This document shows positions 7,125-8,539 of a stretch of DNA of 8,539 nucleotides, in pieces. Within the stretch, counting starts at the first letter, position 1; each line of letters begins with the position of its first letter. The translations under genes were made by a program, and so were the position numbers. The DNA lies in assembly GCA_030453055.1 (NCBI GenBank), contig JAKDLC010000072.1:1-8539 (forward strand), in the 5' to 3' direction. The notes under the pieces are model-generated. The model had not been told where the DNA came from, did no database searches, and saw only the letters and a program-made list of their open reading frames with translations. This DNA comes from Nitrosospira sp. GTDB lineage: Bacteria > Pseudomonadota > Gammaproteobacteria > Burkholderiales > Nitrosomonadaceae.

Positions 7125-7439
7125 ATGGCAGCCCTCGAACCTCAGTACATGACCATCCTGAAGAAGGCGCTCGCGGATCGGTTCGTGCCGCTCTTGCCGC
7201 CGCTGCTCGGTAATGCAATGCCCGTCGAGCAAGCGGCCAAGCAACTCTCCCATGCGTTCAGTGCATTCGCGCTCCACAAGCTGCTTGATCTGACGCCACA
7301 AGCTGCGGCGGGTGCAGTGGTCGATGATTATCAAGACAAAGGTCTCGATGCGATCTACTACCACGAGAAAAGCGAAACGCTCTACCTACTTCAGACCAAG
7401 CTGAAAGAGTCGGAGCAGCTCAAGCAAAGGAATCGGTAA
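7125..7439 (+). CDS. AIPR-like protein, N-terminal fragment (third gene of the AAA-S8 unit)
   Basis: 104 residues remain. The opening MAALEPQYMTILKKALADRF is followed by a helical stretch and then VVDDYQDKGLDAIYYHEKSE with TLYLLQTKLKESEQLK. The D-x(n)-(Q)xK arrangement (GLDAIYY...LYLLQTK) resembles the PD-(D/E)xK-like nuclease core at the N-terminus of AIPR (abortive-infection phage-resistance) proteins, which normally run to several hundred residues. Here the frame changes character after EQLKQ and ends within a few codons at a TAA, exactly where sequence of a RelE-type toxin begins, so a deletion has fused two genes. The gene is 17 nt after the peptidase stop, hence part of the operon. The nuclease/AIPR call is from motif recall; truncation makes function unlikely. 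Confidence 0.6.
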   Translation: MAALEPQYMTILKKALADRFVPLLPPLLGNAMPVEQAAKQLSHAFSAFALHKLLDLTPQAAAGAVVDDYQDKGLDAIYYHEKSETLYLLQTKLKESEQLKQRNR

Positions 7440-7579
7440 AAGCGGTGGTGTGTGTGATCTATTACAACATGCTTGAAGATGAAACAGTCTGGCTACTGTT
7501 GATTTATGCAAAAAACGAGCACGCGAATATTCCGGCACATATATTGAAAGCGATCAAGGAGGAGACAACATGCCCATGA
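7426..7579 (+). pseudogene. C-terminal remnant of RelE/HigB-type toxin
   Basis: From 7454 the frame encodes VIYYNMLEDETVWLLLIYAK followed by NEHANIPAHILKAIKEETTCP, ending at TGA 7577-7579. This is typical of the second half of RelE/HigB-family ribosome-dependent mRNA interferases ('GGVRVIYY...IWLLTLYAKNE...ELKAI'). The usual preceding GKSGGV is present (7435-7452) but one frame off, so a frameshift lies in the GT-rich run at about 7444-7456. The first half of the toxin is missing and replaced by the AIPR-like fragment. The end overlaps the start of the antitoxin gene, the normal arrangement for toxin-first HigBA-type operons. Not functional. Confidence 0.75.
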
Positions 7580-7866
7580 CCGAAACAGAACTGAAAAAAC
7601 GTGACGCACAGCGCGACCTCGGCGCTGAGTTGCTGGAGTCGGTGCGCCAGATGGCGGCCAGAAAAGGCCGTATTGTCATGTCATCCATCATATCCGCAAG
7701 GAAAAAATCCGGGCTGTCGCAAACCGAGTTTGCCAAGCTGCTCGGTGTGTCTGTGCGAACCCTGCAAGATTGGGAACAAGGGCGACGCCAGCCTAGCGGT
7801 GCCGCCAAAACGCTGATCGCTATCGCTGAACGCAGACCCGAGGTTCTTAGGGAAGCCGCAGCGTAG
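7570..7866 (+). CDS. XRE-family antitoxin (HigA/NadS-like)
   Basis: 98 residues with a helix-turn-helix domain at about 38-75: SSIISARKKSGLSQTEFAKL, then LGVSVRTLQDWEQGRRQPSG. The 'LSQxxFAxxLGVSxxTLxxWEQGRRxP' pattern is characteristic of HigA/NadS-type antitoxins that bind their own operator and neutralise a RelE/HigB-fold toxin. The ribosome site AAGGAGGAG (7556-7564) is inside the toxin remnant; ATG 7570 (5 nt spacing) or ATG 7576 (11 nt) could both start. The gene is full-length, but its toxin is broken, so it is an orphan antitoxin, possibly still a DNA-binding repressor. Its stop codon directly touches the TTAA of the element copy that follows. Confidence 0.85.
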   Translation: MPMTETELKKRDAQRDLGAELLESVRQMAARKGRIVMSSIISARKKSGLSQTEFAKLLGVSVRTLQDWEQGRRQPSGAAKTLIAIAERRPEVLREAAA

Positions 7867-7960
7867 TTAACCCGGATGTTTCATAAATTGACGCGCGCCC
7901 TTGCTGGTCTTTTGTTTCGTATGGAAATTTTGCTCAGTCGGGCGTATGAATCATTACGCC
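7867..7960. mobile_element. Partial copy of the TTAA element (copy 2, left end only)
   Basis: TTAA (7867-7870) followed by 90 bp (7871-7960) that match the first 90 bp of copy 1 (1806-1895) at 85 of 90 positions, in the same orientation and without gaps. The right-hand 71 bp and right inverted repeat are absent; instead, HEPN toxin sequence begins. It may be the remaining end of a larger insertion sequence, or a MITE whose right half was deleted together with the rest of the toxin gene. Confidence 0.85.
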
Positions 7961-8082
7961 ACTCCATCGAACATGGCGTAGTACACCCGGTTGCACGCGC
8001 CATCCGCGTCCCCTGTATCAAGCAGCACCTTTGCCGACGCGGCAGCCTGCAAGGCCTTCGCTATCAAGTCTCCCGCCTTCAC
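7954..8082 (-). pseudogene. HEPN toxin (HepT-like), truncated N-terminal remnant
   Basis: A GTG start at 8082 overlaps the stop of the upstream nucleotidyltransferase gene (GTGA), as is usual for MNT-HEPN pairs. The 42 residues include IAKALQAAASAKVLLDTGDA and DGACNRVYYAMFD, the first two helices of a HEPN domain. Homologous toxins run to about 110-140 residues and carry the RNase motif R-x(4-6)-H in the missing part. After FDG the sequence passes into the element copy and stops at TAA. The toxin is therefore inactive. Confidence 0.8.
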
Positions 8083-8426
8083 AGCCTGACCCCTTCCCTG
8101 GCGATGTTGTGAAGCAGGGCCGGATTCGAATGGTTCTCCGGGTGTTCCCATTCGTCGATCCACACCGGTAGTGGCGAGATATTGATGCCCGTTTCCAGCA
8201 ACACGTCATAGGCCACATCCGCCATCGCCAGCATCGTTGTCAGAACCCTTTGATGCTCTCCCTTCAGGAGCACGGCGACATCCGCATCGCTGTCGGGGCG
8301 ATGCGTTCCCCGTGCCCGGCTGCCGTAGACGATTGCACCCACCATATCGTAGCGAGTGGCAATCAAAGCGAGGAAGCGACGGATGGCTTCCTCTGTGTTG
8401 TGGTCAATGCGGCCGAGCTGCCCCAT
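8079..8426 (-). CDS. MNT-type nucleotidyltransferase antitoxin (MntA-like)
   Basis: 115 residues of the minimal nucleotidyltransferase fold. The active-site signature G35-S36-x10-D47-x-D49 is intact (VYGSRARGTHRPDSDADVAV), so metal binding and nucleotidyl transfer are plausible. In characterised MNT-HEPN systems the MNT protein neutralises the HEPN RNase by transferring AMP to a tyrosine on it. A ribosome site AGGGAG (8438-8433 on the minus strand) is 6 nt from the ATG at 8426. It is first in a two-gene minus-strand operon whose second gene, the HEPN toxin, is destroyed. The gene is full-length and shows no damage, so it is an orphan antitoxin. Confidence 0.88.
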   Translation of the reverse strand: MGQLGRIDHNTEEAIRRFLALIATRYDMVGAIVYGSRARGTHRPDSDADVAVLLKGEHQRVLTTMLAMADVAYDVLLETGINISPLPVWIDEWEHPENHSNPALLHNIAREGVRL

Positions 8427-8539
8427 GCGTCGCTCCCTATCGAAATTCTTTGAAATGGTATGCGATTGAGAATAGTATTTGAAGATGTCAACAGCGATTT
8501 AAAATTGATACAGTTTTTCATCAAGCAGCGATTGAAAAC

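Noticed and set aside
1802..7960. Composite transposon formed by the two TTAA-element copies carrying the AAA-S8 unit
   Set aside because: The porin is continuous across copy 1, so that copy inserted alone into an existing gene; copy 2 lacks its right end. The pair does not delimit a unit that moved together.
7876..8112. Plus-strand ORF of 78 residues
   Set aside because: It spans the element end and continues antisense to the HEPN and MNT genes; no domain.
8486..8491. Minus-strand TTGACA as a -35 box for the MNT gene
   Set aside because: Exact -35 match in AT-rich DNA, but no acceptable -10 at 16-18 nt, so no promoter is called.
1..8539. CRISPR array, tRNA or rRNA genes
   Set aside because: No regularly spaced direct repeats and no tRNA- or rRNA-like sequence noticed on reading either strand.

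Overview
This window looks like a degraded accessory (defence-island-like) segment of a Gram-negative bacterium, most likely a proteobacterium. That is inferred from an outer-membrane beta-barrel gene with a signal peptide, and from the mix of NB-ARC/TPR, AAA-protease and toxin-antitoxin genes. No single marker fixes the species. Base composition is patchy: the left NB-ARC gene is GC-rich, while the porin and the 3.1-3.75 kb stretch are clearly more AT-rich, as expected of a mosaic region.

Layout, left to right. (1) 2-1564 (+): the 3' part of an NB-ARC/TPR STAND-type ATPase; the gene begins before the window. (2) 1599-1712 (-): a C-terminal scrap of an XRE-type antitoxin. (3) 1713-2969 (-): an OmpL-like porin gene split by a 161-bp MITE-like element (1806-1966) flanked by TTAA. 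Removing the element plus one TTAA restores one continuous reading frame of 363 residues ending in the C-terminal Phe typical of outer-membrane barrels. (4) 3060-3297: a second, unrelated MITE-like element with perfect terminal inverted repeats and an internal long stem. (5) 3300-3750: no intact gene, perhaps decayed coding sequence. (6) 3764-7439 (+): a tightly spaced three-gene unit of AAA+ ATPase, subtilisin-like S8 peptidase and the N-terminal part of a protein I judge AIPR-like. The peptidase gene carries one in-frame amber stop at 6565 and the third gene is cut short. (7) 7426-7866 (+): a RelE/HigB-type toxin remnant followed by an intact XRE antitoxin. (8) 7867-7960: a second, partial copy of the TTAA element. 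(9) 7954-8426 (-): an MNT nucleotidyltransferase antitoxin followed by a HEPN toxin truncated where the element copy begins.

How the parts relate. The most interesting intact idea is the AAA+ / S8 protease / AIPR-like unit. The ATPase has Walker motifs and a pore-loop-like segment, the protease has a full Asp-His-Ser triad, and the genes are 2 nt apart or nearly overlapping. That suggests an ATPase-gated protease acting with a nuclease-like partner, probably in conflict with phage or plasmids (inference). In this genome it is eroding. Around it, the toxin halves of two toxin-antitoxin modules are broken while the antitoxins remain open, and small mobile elements sit exactly at two of the breakpoints.
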